Assembly: GCF_024679245.1 (NCBI RefSeq)
Contig: NC_090183.1
Coordinates: 22,925,355 to 22,989,354, forward strand
Reading direction: 5' to 3'
From: Pseudorasbora parva
Taxonomy: Eukaryota > Chordata > Actinopteri > Cypriniformes > Gobionidae
Length of the DNA: 64,000 bases
In this document: positions 25,267 to 35,585 of the stretch, piece by piece
Position numbering within the stretch: position 1 is the stretch's first letter
Layout: the number at the start of each line of letters is the position of its first letter
Made by a program: the position numbers and the translations under genes
Notes under the pieces: generated by a model
The model's database searches: none
The model's input: only the letters and a program-made list of their open reading frames with translations
Told to the model about the DNA's origin: nothing

Positions 25267-25741
25267 AGGGATAGTTCACCCAAAAATGAAAATGTGATGC
25301 TTATCTACTTGTCCCCTCTCCCCCCATCCCCCCCCCCCCCCCCCCCGTGCATCCAAGATGTAGGTGTCTTTGTTTCACAAACAAACACAAATTAAGATTT
25401 TTAACTTCAACCGTTGCAGTCTGCCAGTCATAATGTATGTGAATGGGTAACAACTCTATGAGAGTTTAAAAAAAAAACATGCTTGGGCAACATGCACAAA
25501 AACCCTGCTGCTCATGAGGACACATTGATGTCTTAAGACACAAACCGATTGGCTTCTGTGAGAAACAGAACAGTATTTATGTTCTTTTTTTTTTTTTTTA
25601 CCTCATATCCAAACAAATCTCATCTAGTGTTAAAAAAATATTCTTTTGTGTTCTACTGAAGAAACAAAGACACCTACATTTTGGATTCACTGGGGGTAAG
25701 CAGATAAACATCACATTTAAATTTTTGGGTTGACTATCCCT
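25267..25741. mobile_element. Fold-back MITE, TTAA type, with poly-C expansion
   Basis: The left end TTAAAGGGATAGTTCACCC (TTAA at 25263-25266) is mirrored by GGGTTGACTATCCCTTTCA on the right, where TTAA has decayed to TTCA. The arms pair as CCAAGATGTAGGTGTCTTTG with CAAAGACACCTACATTTTGG. A run of about 18 C (25328-25346) lies in the left arm. A related fragment is at 47510-47720. Confidence 0.75.
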
Positions 25742-25981
25742 TTCAGTTATTTATGTTTATTGTAATGTTATTTTCTTTGAGACATGAGGTAGTTTATCTC
25801 TCGTGATGCTTTGCAGACTGCTGTATGTATTTATTTGTTTTGAAGAAAGAAATGGCATTGGAGACGCTGTGGTAGCTAATTTAAAGCTGGTCGGTTTTGC
25901 TAGCCTCTCCGAAAATTGCCTACCCTTAAGAATTTTTTTATTTATGTATTGGCTATTATTTATTTTGCACATTTTTCTTAA

Positions 25982-27038
25982 AGACCCTGTAAAGGCAAGT
26001 CTAAAAAAATTCTAAACACATTATAAATGATGTGTGACCGTTAAATCGTTTTTAACCATAGCAGTGTACCAGATTTTCTTGGGGGGCTAAAACAGTGGCT
26101 TGATGACGCACTAGAGCTTCTGAGCATGGCCCCGCCCCTACTGTCACACTAGAGCCTCTGAGGCTGGCTCCTCCCTTAACACTAAAACTAGAGCACATCC
26201 GCGTCAGTTTGTGGCTCAATCGCGAGTTACTGTCAGTACTTCGTCGCGGAAATGTGTATTACCTGGATGTGATCACTGAAAACAGATCTGTGTCCTTATT
26301 TAAATTTCTGAAAACCGTTCATCAAGAAGAGCTGGATTCATTTTGTGAAGAGCCACTTTGATATCTTTTTACAAAGGATAGTTTTATAAACTTTCGTCGG
26401 AGACAACTCAGATTCACTGATAATCCAATAAGCCGGTGCCAACATCATCGGCAGTAACGTTACGTGCCCACCAATGAGTGTAAGTTTCCTTGTGTGCTTA
26501 TGTTATAATTATAGTAGGTAGTCCACGTTAGAGGGCTGCATTTGGTTTGGGCTCCCGCAGGAGCAGGCGGTTTTACCTTTGCTGCAGGCGGGAGTGGACG
26601 GGCAGAATATTTTGCGGGAGACCCGCGGGGAGATTGGGAAATGGCGTGTAGTAGAAATGGAGTCAACACAATAAGTTGAGAAGAAGATTAAAGCGGCTGT
26701 TTACTTGATAAAGTTTACGGGAGTGGACACAAACATTGCAGGTGAGGGCGCGAGTGAAACACATAGGTTGTGGGAGCATCCATTCCGGCTGTAGCAGTGA
26801 CAGTTGAGTGAGGCGGAGGCAGCTTCTTCCCCCGAGTGGGCGTGGTTTCAGCGCAGCCAGCGGACACACCCCCAGCATTTAAGAGCAGAGAATACTTCTA
26901 ATGTTTTCAAGATTTTGATCTCTTATTTTATTTACTTGGCTACTTTTTTATCATTTAAATTTGGCTGGGTTGTTAATAAAAATTTTCTGTGGTGTGATAA
27001 ACCCAGAACACATACCTAATTTTGACTTTACAGGGACT
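25982..27038. mobile_element. TTAA-flanked non-autonomous transposon, about 1.06 kb
   Basis: TTAA on both sides (25978-25981 and 27039-27042). The termini are AGACCCTGTAAAG and, inverted, AGTCCCTGTAAAG. No transposase is visible. Inside, 26537-26660 is a GC-rich patch (GCAGGCGGGAGTGGACGGGC) resembling the ends of a different hAT-type repeat, probably another insertion. Terminal style again suggests a Kolobok/piggyBac-like mechanism. Confidence 0.7.
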
Positions 27039-27042
27039 TTAA

Positions 27043-28134
27043 GTCCATCACATAGTGCTGGCAAATCACCATGGCTGTACAGATGGTCTGTTTGTGTTTG
27101 AGTCATCAATATGGTCTGGTGTAAAAATAGCATTAAAGAAAAATGACTGATTTGTAATTTTCAATGCATCACAGTGCATTAAGATTTTTAAGGCTGTCAG
27201 TGACAACAAACAGTGAAATCCACGCAGAAAGATTTACTCATAACAAACTCACGATGACCTATCACCTACACCTCATCTATGATCAAATGTACCTGGGTCT
27301 CTGTTTAGTGTATGTGCAACACATCAGGATACAAGATCTCTTCTCCATTTCCAAAGGATAAAAAAGGCCTCATATCACTACTGATGATTATTCCTTCTGG
27401 GTCACCGATGACGCAGATGAAATAAGCCTATAATAATCTGGTTCTAGAAATAATTGGCGTTTTTAGGAAATACAGTAGTTCTTTTGCTCTATATAAATCT
27501 TCTTGCCGGGTAAAAGACATGCCTGCAATCTAATTTTCAGTGGTTGACTACTGCTAAAACTTTATTTTTGAAACATACTTTACATAAAAGAAAGGTTTCA
27601 AAATTGACTGAAAACCAATTCAATCCTACAAAAGCACACAAATTACTTATGAAAAAGCAGGGTGTAGGAGAAAAGACATCAAACAAGAAAGGTATTTTTA
27701 CAGGCTTACAGCAGAGATTAAATTAAAGGCTGGGTGTGCTTTTTTTAAAAGCACTTGGCAAAATCCCAGCAGTGTGCTAGACATATTTGTTAAAGGACCA
27801 TAAACGCAGCTAAAACAACAGGTTACAAAAAAAAAAAAAATATTTGCAGGTGATAACAATATAATCCCTAGATGTAATAGTGTTAAATAATAGAGGGGTA
27901 TTCTAACTAACATCAGAGGAACCCCAGGGGGCTGCAGGTTTATTTTTTTATGTGTTTTTTCCAAGGAAAAGGCATAATAGAGATAACAAAGATAAAATAA
28001 AAATTGATTTATTTGTATAAAAATACATGTGGATTATTAATAATAGATTTTAAATTAATAATATTTTTATATTTTAGTTTGAAACAATTCACAATATATG
28101 AATTTTAAAAAAAACTGGGGAAAAAAATAAAAAA
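27043..28134. other. Non-coding AT-rich sequence, nothing recognised
   Basis: Contains poly-A and poly-T patches, no codon structure and no repeat shared with other parts of the window. Confidence 0.4.
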
Positions 28135-28136
28135 TA

Positions 28137-29628
28137 CAGGACCACTGCAAAATTATCAGTTTCTCTGGGTTTACTATTTATAGGTATGTGTTTGGATAAA
28201 ATTTACATTTTTGTTTTATTCTATAAACTACTGACAACTTTTTCCCCAAATTCCAAATAAAAATATTGTAATTTAGAGCATTTATTTGCCAAAAGCAAAA
28301 ACTGGTCAAAATAACAAAAAAAAAAAAAAAAAAAAAAAAATGTAAAGAAATGCTTGAATAATGGAAAGAAAATAAGTTCATATTCATTTTTAAACAACGT
28401 GATCCTAAAGTTTTAACTTAGGAAGTTCAGAAATCAATATTTGGTGGAATAACACTGATTTTGAATCCCAGCTTTCATGCATCTTGGCATACTCTCCACC
28501 AGTCTTTCACATTGATGTTGGGTGACTTTATGCCACTCCTGGTGCAAAAATTCATGCAGCTTGTATTTTTTTTTGATGGCTTGTGACCATCCTTCTTCCT
28601 CTTGATCACATTCCAGAGGTTTTCAATGGAGTTCATGTCTGGAGATTGGGTCACACCTTGATTGACCTGGCTGTGTGGCATGGAACATTGACCTGCTGGA
28701 AAAACAGTCCTCAGAGTTGGGGAACATTGTCAGAGCAGAAGGAAGCAAGTTTTCTTCCAGGACAACCTTGTACGTGGTTTGAGTCATGCAACCTTCACAA
28801 AGACTTTCTGAATCATCCCCAGATCATCACCAATCCTCCACCAATTTTCACATTGGGTGCGAAACACTGTGGCTTGTAGGCCTCTCCATGCCTCCGTCTA
28901 ACCATTAGATGACCAGGTGTTGGACAAAGCTGAAAATTGGACTCATCAGAGAAGATGACCTTACTTCAGTCCTCTACAGTCCAATCCTTATGGTCTCTTT
29001 CAAACCTCAGCCTGGCTTTCTTTGCTTCTCATTGATAAAAGGCTTTGCACGACTTCAGCCCTGCCCCTAGGAGCCTGTTTTGAACCGTCCTCGCTGTGCA
29101 CCCCGGCTGCCTTTTGCCATTCTTTTTGTAGGTCACTTGATGTCATTCTATGGTTTTGAGTGACATTTGAATAAGTTGGCGGCCATTCCGGTCAGTGGAG
29201 AGTCTTTTTCACCCTCTTCTGGTCTGTAGCTGTGTTGTAACCAATGTCTGCTGCTTGACCTTGTTCTTATGAACCGCCGTCTTTTAAATTTTAAGGATGG
29301 AAGCAACCCGATGATCACTGTATCCCTCTGCCAGTAAAGCCAGAATTGAACCGTTCTTTTCCTCAGTCAAAACTTTCCTTTTCAACTTTTTGGCATAGTC
29401 AAAGTTTTATTTGATTTTATACCAATTACTTTTGAGGTACTACTAGCACTGTTTTTGCCATCCAGCTGGTCCTACTGCAAGAGGATAGTGATGACCACAG
29501 AAGTGTTTTTTAATACTTTCCCTCATTAAATACGATTTGGTTTAGGTGATCACCTAATTCAACAGACACTGGAATGGCTTCCATACTTGAAGAGATGCTG
29601 ATTTAAGAAAAAATTGCAGTGGCCACTT
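28137..29628 (-). mobile_element. Tc1-like element, decayed transposase (copy 2, different family)
   Basis: TA dinucleotides lie at both ends. The left end CAGGACCACTGCAAAATTAT is roughly mirrored by AATTGCAGTGGCCACTT at the right. On the minus strand the transposase can be followed in fragments: QSPDMNSIENLWNVIKRKKD (the D-x-N-P-I-E-N-L-W block carrying the second catalytic Asp) near 28575-28640, with upstream pieces in the other frames. Many stops and frameshifts. A poly-A stretch at 28318-28340 lies within its left flank. Inactive. Confidence 0.8.
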
Positions 29629-30702
29629 TATATATTTATATATTACTAGGGGTGACCCCGAATAGTCGAAGATTCGATGCATCGATATGCGGAGCCTGAT
29701 TCGAACCACCGATCTCACGGTCGAATCTTCGTGGGTGTTATGAAACGAGGATCATACCATTTTGGCAATATGGGGGTGCTCAATATTTTAAAGACGTGTC
29801 GCGGTGCTGAGCTGAGCATCGGTGTGCGACCCCTTTAAGGGCGCTAAGCTTCGGACCGCGCCTTTAAAATTAGAACACGTTCAATGAGTGTACACACACC
29901 AGCGGCAGCATTCAGCGCCTGTCCGCGGCCACTCAGGAAGTTGTTTAAAATCCTGCTGCACCACAGAGCGCTTTCGTGCAGCTCATCTGTCAGTCAATTC
30001 AAAATTGAGCTTGCGTGTATATAATGTGCGCGTCAGGTGGCGGTGTGAGTGAGATCCTGAGGCGCGCGGGGCTGAGCTTCGCGTGCGTCTTCACCCCCTT
30101 TAGGCACAATCGGCATGTAAACGCACTCAAAGTGTTCTTTTCCTCTCTAGGCAGGTATTTTTTTAGGTTTATTTATCAAAATGTTCTTTTATATATTTGT
30201 GTGATGTTCTGTATTTCGATCGCGGCTTTAACATGTTATGAGAAAACAGTTTATTAATGTTTAGCCACCTTATTACCTTTTAGGCTATTTAAACCTAAAT
30301 AAGAAAGCCATTGTCAGTTCGTCTGTCAGTTGGCAGGCAGTTTTGGTCGCTTTATTAAAAGTTGTTTTTGTGTGCAGTGTGTAAAGGAAAATAAAAGTTC
30401 CCTATCTGGGAACTCGAGCTGGGTCGAAACGCTGTGAGAACGCCTCTGCGTGATTGCGTCGTAAAGCATGTGTAGAACCAGTCCATTCAGGAGATCGAAT
30501 GTCATCGACCGGGTGACGTCATCGACCGGAAACTATAAAGCATCCGCGAACACAAACAGAAACTAGCTTCTGTGCCTTCAGCAAGCGATCTGTGTGAACC
30601 TGTCTGTCTATTTGGTGTTTTTGTCTGTCTATGAGAGAGAATATTTCCACCTTTGTTAAATATTACTTCATATATTAACAAAAAAGAAAAAAGGAGAAAA
30701 TA

Positions 30703-32075
30703 ATGGCGAGTGAACGAGGTGTGTTCATCCCTGCCCACGCTACATCACGGGTGGGGATACACACTCTCTTGTGTGTAATCTGTTTGGGCAGATCTCCCGC
30801 CGGGCACTCTTCGAGGAGGGTGCCTCGGCTCGTGTTCCCCGCGGCTCGGGTCCCGCTGCTGCCGAGGCAGAGCGGCGGCTTCAGTCGTGGGGTTCATAAA
30901 TGGACCTTGCAGAGGGGTTTGAGACAGGCCCAGCCTTATCTCAGCCCTCACCTGCACCGTCCAGTGCCTCATCTCGGGGTTTGGAAGCCCGCCCTGCGGT
31001 TTCTTCCCGCCCGGGCGGGGCAGCGGTGCTCCAACTATTCAGCTCTGAGGAGGTGGACAATGAGAGCATCGCGACTGAAGACTCGCCACTTCAGTCACCT
31101 GCAAGCGAGGAGCTCATTGAGGTGCTCACGAGAGCGGTAGCCAGATTAAATATCGACTGGCCAACCGAGAGATCTGAATCCCATCGCAAAAGACATAGTA
31201 AATTAGATGAGCGATTCCTGCGTGCAGTGGAACCTCAACGTTGGGGCCTGCCGTTCTTCCCCGACCTGCACCTCGAGGTGTCTAGGTCGTGGAGGAAACC
31301 GGCGTCATATAGAGTTTTCAGCCCACAAACCTCTACTTATAGTAACATCGTAGGGCTGAAACAATATGGTTATGGGGCGATGCCGAAGGTCAAAGAGACG
31401 CTTGCGAGCCGTCTCTCGCCTGCGTCGGCATCGTCCCTAAAGGCCCCGACTTTACCCACCAAGCCACTAAAGACAACATCGGCGTTGGTGGGTAAAACGT
31501 ACTCGGCGGCAGGTCAGGCCGCGGCATGCCTGCACACAATGGCGATTGTGCAGGCGTACCAGGCCGACCTGCTTAGGGACTTGGATGGTAGAGACGAGGT
31601 GGGGGGTGAAGTCATAAATGAGCTCAGACAATCCGCCGATCTCGCTCTCCGGGCCACCAAGGAGACGGCCAGACTGGCCACGGGGTGGCATTTGTGGCTA
31701 AACCCCACCGAGATCAAGGAGAGGGAGAAGAGCTTTTTCCTCGATGCGCCGCTGTCCCCTGCGGGCCTCTTCGGTGACGCCGTACAATCAGTCACCGAGA
31801 GGTTCCAGGAGTCAAAGAAGCAGGCGGCGGCGCTTAAACAGTTTCTCCCTCACCGAATCCAAGTCCCTGGGGCTGCAGCAGAAAAACAGCATCCCAAAGA
31901 AAAGCCGAGTACAAGCTCCTCGCACAGGGCGCAACAGAGGCAGAGTGTCGCCACCTGTACTCCTCCACAGAGAGACTGGGAGGCGGGGCGGCCCTCTCAG
32001 ACGAGGCCTTCGAGGGGTAGGGCTGATCTGAGGACAGTCCTCATCGCCAAGAAGGCCTCGTCAAAGCGTTCCTGA
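30703..32075 (+). pseudogene. DIRS gag-like ORF (one frameshift)
   Basis: It starts MASERGVFIPAHATSRVGIH with a Cys-x2-Cys (LLCVICLG) near residue 25, the weak zinc-finger-like start seen in DIRS gag proteins. Frame changes at about 30890. The remaining 391 codons are open (from 30900): an acidic segment (SSEEVDNESIATED), KLDERFLRAVEPQRWGLPFF, a Ser/Lys/Pro-rich middle, AGQAAACLHTMAIVQAYQAD, and WHLWLNPTEIKEREKSFFLD, ending in a basic Ser/Arg-rich tail. The AGQ..LH.MAI.QAYQ.D block recurs in the 43-kb relic. Function by family: coat-like nucleic-acid-binding protein. Broken only by the early frameshift. Confidence 0.75.
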
Positions 32076-32123
32076 CGCCAGAAGCATCAGGACGCTGAGG
32101 GTTGTCCCCTCCGCAGGAAGGCA

Positions 32124-32532
32124 GTGTTTACCTCAGCGCACGGTACCCACCTTCCTGCGGCGCCCTCTGGGGGCCACGCTGCCAACCCCGCCGCAATGCC
32201 GGGGCGCAGATATTCCCCGCGGGCCACCCGAGGGTGGTCCGCTCCCCCTCGGGGGGCTCCCGAGCAGTCATGTCAGGTGTTCCCTGCCGGTTCGCCGTTT
32301 CAGAGCACTGCACTTGATGCTCAAAGTACACCAGAGGCCAGCCTCGAGAGGCTGGTTCCCTTAGTAGATTTTCTAGACAAGTGGAAACGTCTGTCGAATA
32401 TATCTCGTTGGGTCCTGCAGATATAAGAAAGGGGGTACGCGATTCAGTTCAAAAGGCGGCCACCTCCTTTCAGCTGTGTCCTACCCACAGAGGTGGGCCC
32501 GGAGCAGGCTCTGGTCATGGCACAAGAACAGA
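32124..32532 (+). pseudogene. Start of DIRS RT/RNase H ORF, cut off
   Basis: Pieces in two frames read LVPLVDFLDKWKRLSNISRW and then GYAIQFKRRPPPFSCVLPT followed by GPEQALVMAQE. That is the segment just ahead of the DIRS reverse transcriptase. A stop occurs at the LQI junction near 32426. The sequence stops at 32532, exactly where a hAT terminus begins, so the catalytic RT and RNase H domains are missing. Confidence 0.75.
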
Positions 32533-33053
32533 GGTGGGTAGTAACGAATTACATTTACTTTGTTACATTTACTTGAGTACATTTTTTGGGTAACTTGTAC
32601 TTTAAGAGTATATTTAAAAATGGGTACTTTTACTTTTACTCAAGTACATTTCTTGTGAAAAAACTGTACCTTTACTGCGTTACATTCGGTGGCGTTCCTC
32701 CTCTACTGTCAATGGTGATAATTAATTATATATTTTCAAATAAGTTATGACTTGTTCGCAAGTCTCGCAAAACGTTGGAGAGGCTGCTTCGCGAGAGGTG
32801 GATATGCATCACCCGCATAAAATTAGTGCGCGTTTAGTCAGAAGATGATGGCCGAAGCAGAGGGAGATGTGTGTGAGCTACGGCAGATCACCCGTACGTG
32901 GCCTCAAGTTCAGCCTGTTTTATGTCCAAGATGTCAAAAAGAACAGTTTCATAATTTAATGCATGCCGTGTGCACCAAAATGAACTGACATCTCAGCATA
33001 CAATAATTCCAGCTCCAACCTGGACGGCAGTGTGTCTGGGAACCGGACCAGAA
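32533..33053 (+). mobile_element. hAT element 5' fragment inside the DIRS
   Basis: It begins CAGAGGTGGGTAGTAACG, a familiar hAT terminus, followed by the AAGTACTTTTACTTTTACT-type subterminal repeats also found in the 40.8-kb hAT. A transposase start, MMAEAEGDVCELRQ, lies near 32845. A decayed BED-type finger (LSAYNNSSSNL) follows a stop near 32986. The right terminus is not found. Confidence 0.6.
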
Positions 33054-33055
33054 TT

Positions 33056-33123
<68 letters not shown>

Positions 33124-33125
33124 TT
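33054..33125. repeat. (CTTT)n tetranucleotide repeat
   Basis: About 17 CTTT units at the junction between the hAT fragment and the LTR-like block. Open frames reading FLSF or KERK repeats are artefacts. Confidence 0.97.
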
Positions 33126-33209
33126 ACTTTTTTCCCTCTCTCCCATCTCTCGTTCGCGGGCTCCTCGTGCTCCCGTCTACATTTCTCTTGCCTCTCTGTC
33201 CTTACCCCC

Positions 33210-33598
33210 AGGTGCTGCAGCCGCCATGATCGGCCCCCCCGGGAGAGAGGGGGGGGGGGTAGAGCGCAGTCTCGGGAGTACCCCCCGGCCTGCGAGGGGC
33301 GATGGGGGTATGTGGTGTGACAGGCAGCGGGGCGAGGGACCACGAGAGCGGTGGCACACCGGTCTCGTCTCGCGGCCATGTGACGGGAGCATAAAAGGAG
33401 GAGCAAGGACAGCGGAAGACGAGAGAGGACCAGGCCTGGAGTTTATGTTTAGTTTTGTTTTAAGTGTGTTTGTGGACAGTCATCCGTGAGGGGCTGCCCG
33501 CGGTTTTCCTTTCGTTTTGTTTATTTATTTTGAATAAATGTTGTTGAACGTTCGCCGGTTCCCGCCTCCTTCCTTCCCATCTACGAACCGTATTACAC
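33210..33598 (+). mobile_element. Ty3/Gypsy-type LTR-like fragment, copy 2
   Basis: Contains a G-rich tract (about 33238-33260), a GACGGGAGCATAAAAGGAGG promoter-like block, GACGAGAGAGGACCAGGCCTGG, an AATAAA at about 33532, and GAACGTTCGCCGGTTCCCGC followed by CTCCTTCCTTCCC and a TTACA end. The same ordered blocks occur at 20085-20322 and 40050-40305. DIRS coding sequence resumes directly at its right edge. No gag-pol of this LTR element is in the window. Confidence 0.6.
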
Positions 33599-33599
33599 T

Positions 33600-33812
33600 C
33601 TGCTTCCGGGAGTTCTGGAGAGGGTGCACCGGGACGGAGTACGTGTGCTATTAGTGGCTCCGTGCTGGCCGACCAGAATCTGGTTCTCGGACCTAATATC
33701 TCTCCTGGAAGGCTCTCCCATGGAGATTCCGACCAGGAGGGACCTCCTCTCTCAAGCGGACGGGAGATTCCTTCATCCCCGCCCGAGTTATGGAAACTGT
33801 GGGCCTGGCCTC
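33600..33812 (+). pseudogene. C-terminal end of DIRS ORF2
   Basis: The frame reads GVLERVHRDGVRVLLVAPCW, then PTRIWFSDLISLLEGSPMEI and RRDLLSQ, the end of the DIRS RT/RNase H polyprotein. It changes frame near the family's terminal PELWKLWAWPLRG text, which overlaps the recombinase start. It is the far side of the RT deletion. Confidence 0.75.
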
Positions 33813-35109
33813 TGAGGGGGCTAGGCTCCTAGAAGAGGGTCTCTTGACTGAGGTCGTGGAGACCATCCTTCACTCCAGAGCTCCTTCCGCGAGGAAACTG
33901 TACGCTCTGAAATGGAGATTGTTATCAGTATGGTGCAGAGAATGCCAGTTGGACCCAGTTAACTGCCCGGTTGGTACAGTGCTGGAGTTCCTGCAGGCGA
34001 GATTCTCGGCAGGGTTGACCCCCATCACAATAAAGGTGTACGTGGCGGCCTTAGCTGCTTTCCACACTCCTTTGGGTGGAGTGTCTTTGGGAAGACACCC
34101 ATTAGTTACACCTTTCCTCCGTGGCACTTTAAGGTTGAGGCCGGTGGTTCATTCGAGGGTTCCGACCTGGGATTTGGCCATTGTTTTGCGGGGCCTGTCC
34201 GAAGCTCCATTTGAACCAATTGAGGAAGTATCAGAGAAATTCTTGACTCTCAAGATCTTTTTACTGGCCATTTCGTCCCTTAAAAGAATTGGGGACATTC
34301 AGTCCCTGTCGGTAGGGCCCTCATGTTTAGAGTTTGTGCCTGGCATGGTAAAGGCTTTCCTTCACTCCAGACCAGGTTATATCCCCAAGGTTCCTACGAG
34401 CCCAAGGGGTCCCATCACTCTGCAAGCCTTCTGTCCTCCTCCTTTCGTGACGTCAGACCAGCAAAAGTTAAATCTGCTTTGCCCGGTTAGGGCGCTTGAC
34501 GCATATGTCCACAGAGCTGCCCTGTGGAGAAAGACTGACCAACTATTTGTCTGTTTCGGAGCTACGAAGAAAGGAGCACCAGTGTCTAAGCAGAGAATGA
34601 GCAAGTGGCTGGTCGAGGCCATCTCACTTGCTTATGAAGCGGTCGGACAGCCGGCTCCTCTGGCTGTCCGGGCGCATTCTACTAGGGGTATGGCTGCTTC
34701 TAAAGCACTTCTGTCGGGGGCTTCCCTCCAGGACATTTGTAACGCGGCAGGCTGGTCTTCGCCACTGACTTTTGTAAGATTTTTCAAATTGGATGTAGCA
34801 TCTACGGTTGGGGCACAGGGGTTATCGTTGTCGTGTGCACTACGGTTTCACACATACGAGCACTTGGTCCTATGGCGATGTGGGTATAAGCGTTCTCACA
34901 GTGTTTCGACACAGCTCGAGTTCCCAGATAGGGAACGTCTCGGTTACGTATGTAACCCTAGTTCCCTGAGGGGAACGAGACGCTGCGTCGCCCGGCCATA
35001 CTCCCGGCATGCCCGTGATCACTTACTTCAGGCTGTTTCAGAAGCTAGTTTCTGTTTGTGTTCGCGGATGCTTTATAGTTTCTGGTCGATGACGTCACCC
35101 CGTCAATGA
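33790..35109 (+). CDS. DIRS tyrosine recombinase ORF (open, catalytic Tyr replaced)
   Basis: A 439-codon open frame starting METVGLASEGARL, overlapping the end of ORF2 in another frame as is usual for DIRS. An N-terminal SAM-like DNA-binding part (RAPSARKLYALKW, VGTVLEFLQARF, TPITIKVYVAAL) is followed by the catalytic part. The first Arg lies in SSLKRIGDIQSLS, and His and the second Arg in AHSTRGMAAS (34675-34686). DICNAAGWSSPLTFVRF follows. The expected nucleophile Tyr of RFY is Phe (TTC, 34783-34785), so strand cleavage should be lost. The last roughly 75 residues read through the internal complementary region and part of the right ITR. By family it would integrate circular cDNA; here it is probably inactive. 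Confidence 0.85.
   Translation: METVGLASEGARLLEEGLLTEVVETILHSRAPSARKLYALKWRLLSVWCRECQLDPVNCPVGTVLEFLQARFSAGLTPITIKVYVAALAAFHTPLGGVSLGRHPLVTPFLRGTLRLRPVVHSRVPTWDLAIVLRGLSEAPFEPIEEVSEKFLTLKIFLLAISSLKRIGDIQSLSVGPSCLEFVPGMVKAFLHSRPGYIPKVPTSPRGPITLQAFCPPPFVTSDQQKLNLLCPVRALDAYVHRAALWRKTDQLFVCFGATKKGAPVSKQRMSKWLVEAISLAYEAVGQPAPLAVRAHSTRGMAASKALLSGASLQDICNAAGWSSPLTFVRFFKLDVASTVGAQGLSLSCALRFHTYEHLVLWRCGYKRSHSVSTQLEFPDRERLGYVCNPSSLRGTRRCVARPYSRHARDHLLQAVSEASFCLCSRMLYSFWSMTSPRQ
34890..34980. repeat. DIRS internal complementary region (ICR)
   Basis: Bases 34890-34936 are the reverse complement of the element's left end (30397-30443) with about two mismatches. Bases 34934-34976 are the reverse complement of its right end (35181-35223) with about one mismatch. 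They overlap by AAC, the complement of the shared GTT. The ICR is thus an exact image of the joined circle ends, as the DIRS replication model requires. Confidence 0.9.
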
Positions 35110-35360
35110 CGTTCGATCTCCTGAATAGACTGGTTCTACACGCGCTTCACGACGCAATCACGCAGAGGCGTTCTCACAGCGTTCCCCTCAGGGAACTAGG
35201 GTTACATACTTAACCGAGACGTTTTACCCTTCTGCTGACAAGTGTCGTGCCCCTCCAAACCCATTTCTCACACACAGATGATTCGACTATCAGTCAACCA
35301 TAGAGAGATTCGACAATTCTGATTCGATTGTCTAAATCCTTAGTCGAGGACAGCCCTATA

Positions 35361-35585
35361 TATCAATCAATCAATCAACTTTATTTATATAGCGCTTTTA
35401 CAATCACGATTGTGTCAAAGCAGCTTCACGGTGTCAAACAGGATAATATTGCGACAAAATTAGATTTGGCTGTACAGTCTTACTGGAGAAAACAGTGATG
35501 TTATCAGCTTATTTTAATTTATCATATAGCGACAATGTTGGCAGATCAGTATTATAGTTTATAGAATTAAATAAGACCTAATTCA
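35361..35585 (-). mobile_element. LINE/SINE 3' tail, copy 1 (reverse orientation)
   Basis: Reverse complement of the tail at 51160-51436: (TCAA)n, then TTTATTTATATAGCGCTTTTACAATCACGATTGTGTCAAAGC, and onward to TAGAATTAAATAAGACC. The GCGCTATATAAA-type end is characteristic of L2-like LINE tails. It is truncated upstream. Confidence 0.7.

Larger units (their letters stand above)
30397..35223 (+). mobile_element. DIRS retrotransposon 2 (RT core lost, termini complete)
   Basis: Bounded by GTT on both sides (30397-30399 and 35221-35223), while the empty site at 45994-45996 has a single GTT. Inverted terminal repeats run at about 30431-30572 and, inverted, 35041-35181, sharing AACGCCTCTGCGTGATTGCG and CTATAAAGCATCCGCGAACA. 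Order inside: leader, gag, start of RT ORF, foreign insert (32533-33598), end of ORF2, tyrosine recombinase, internal complementary region, right ITR. Lack of a conventional target-site duplication and use of a recombinase are DIRS traits. Confidence 0.92.
29647..35358. mobile_element. hAT-like non-autonomous element X, copy 1, split by a DIRS insertion
   Basis: Left piece 29647-30396 and right piece 35224-35358 together match the uninterrupted copy at 45136-46136 end to end. The termini are TAGGGGTGACCCCGAATAGT and, inverted, TAGGGCTGTCCTCGACTAAG. Flanks TATATTAC and TATATCAA agree at 5 of 8 positions, so the duplication is decayed or the right flank was altered by the adjoining LINE tail. 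It has no coding capacity. Confidence 0.8.

Noticed and set aside
30703..31140. Host gene starting MASERGVFIPAHATSR
   Set aside because: It lies between DIRS terminal repeats and continues into the gag-like ORF after a frameshift, so it belongs to the retrotransposon.
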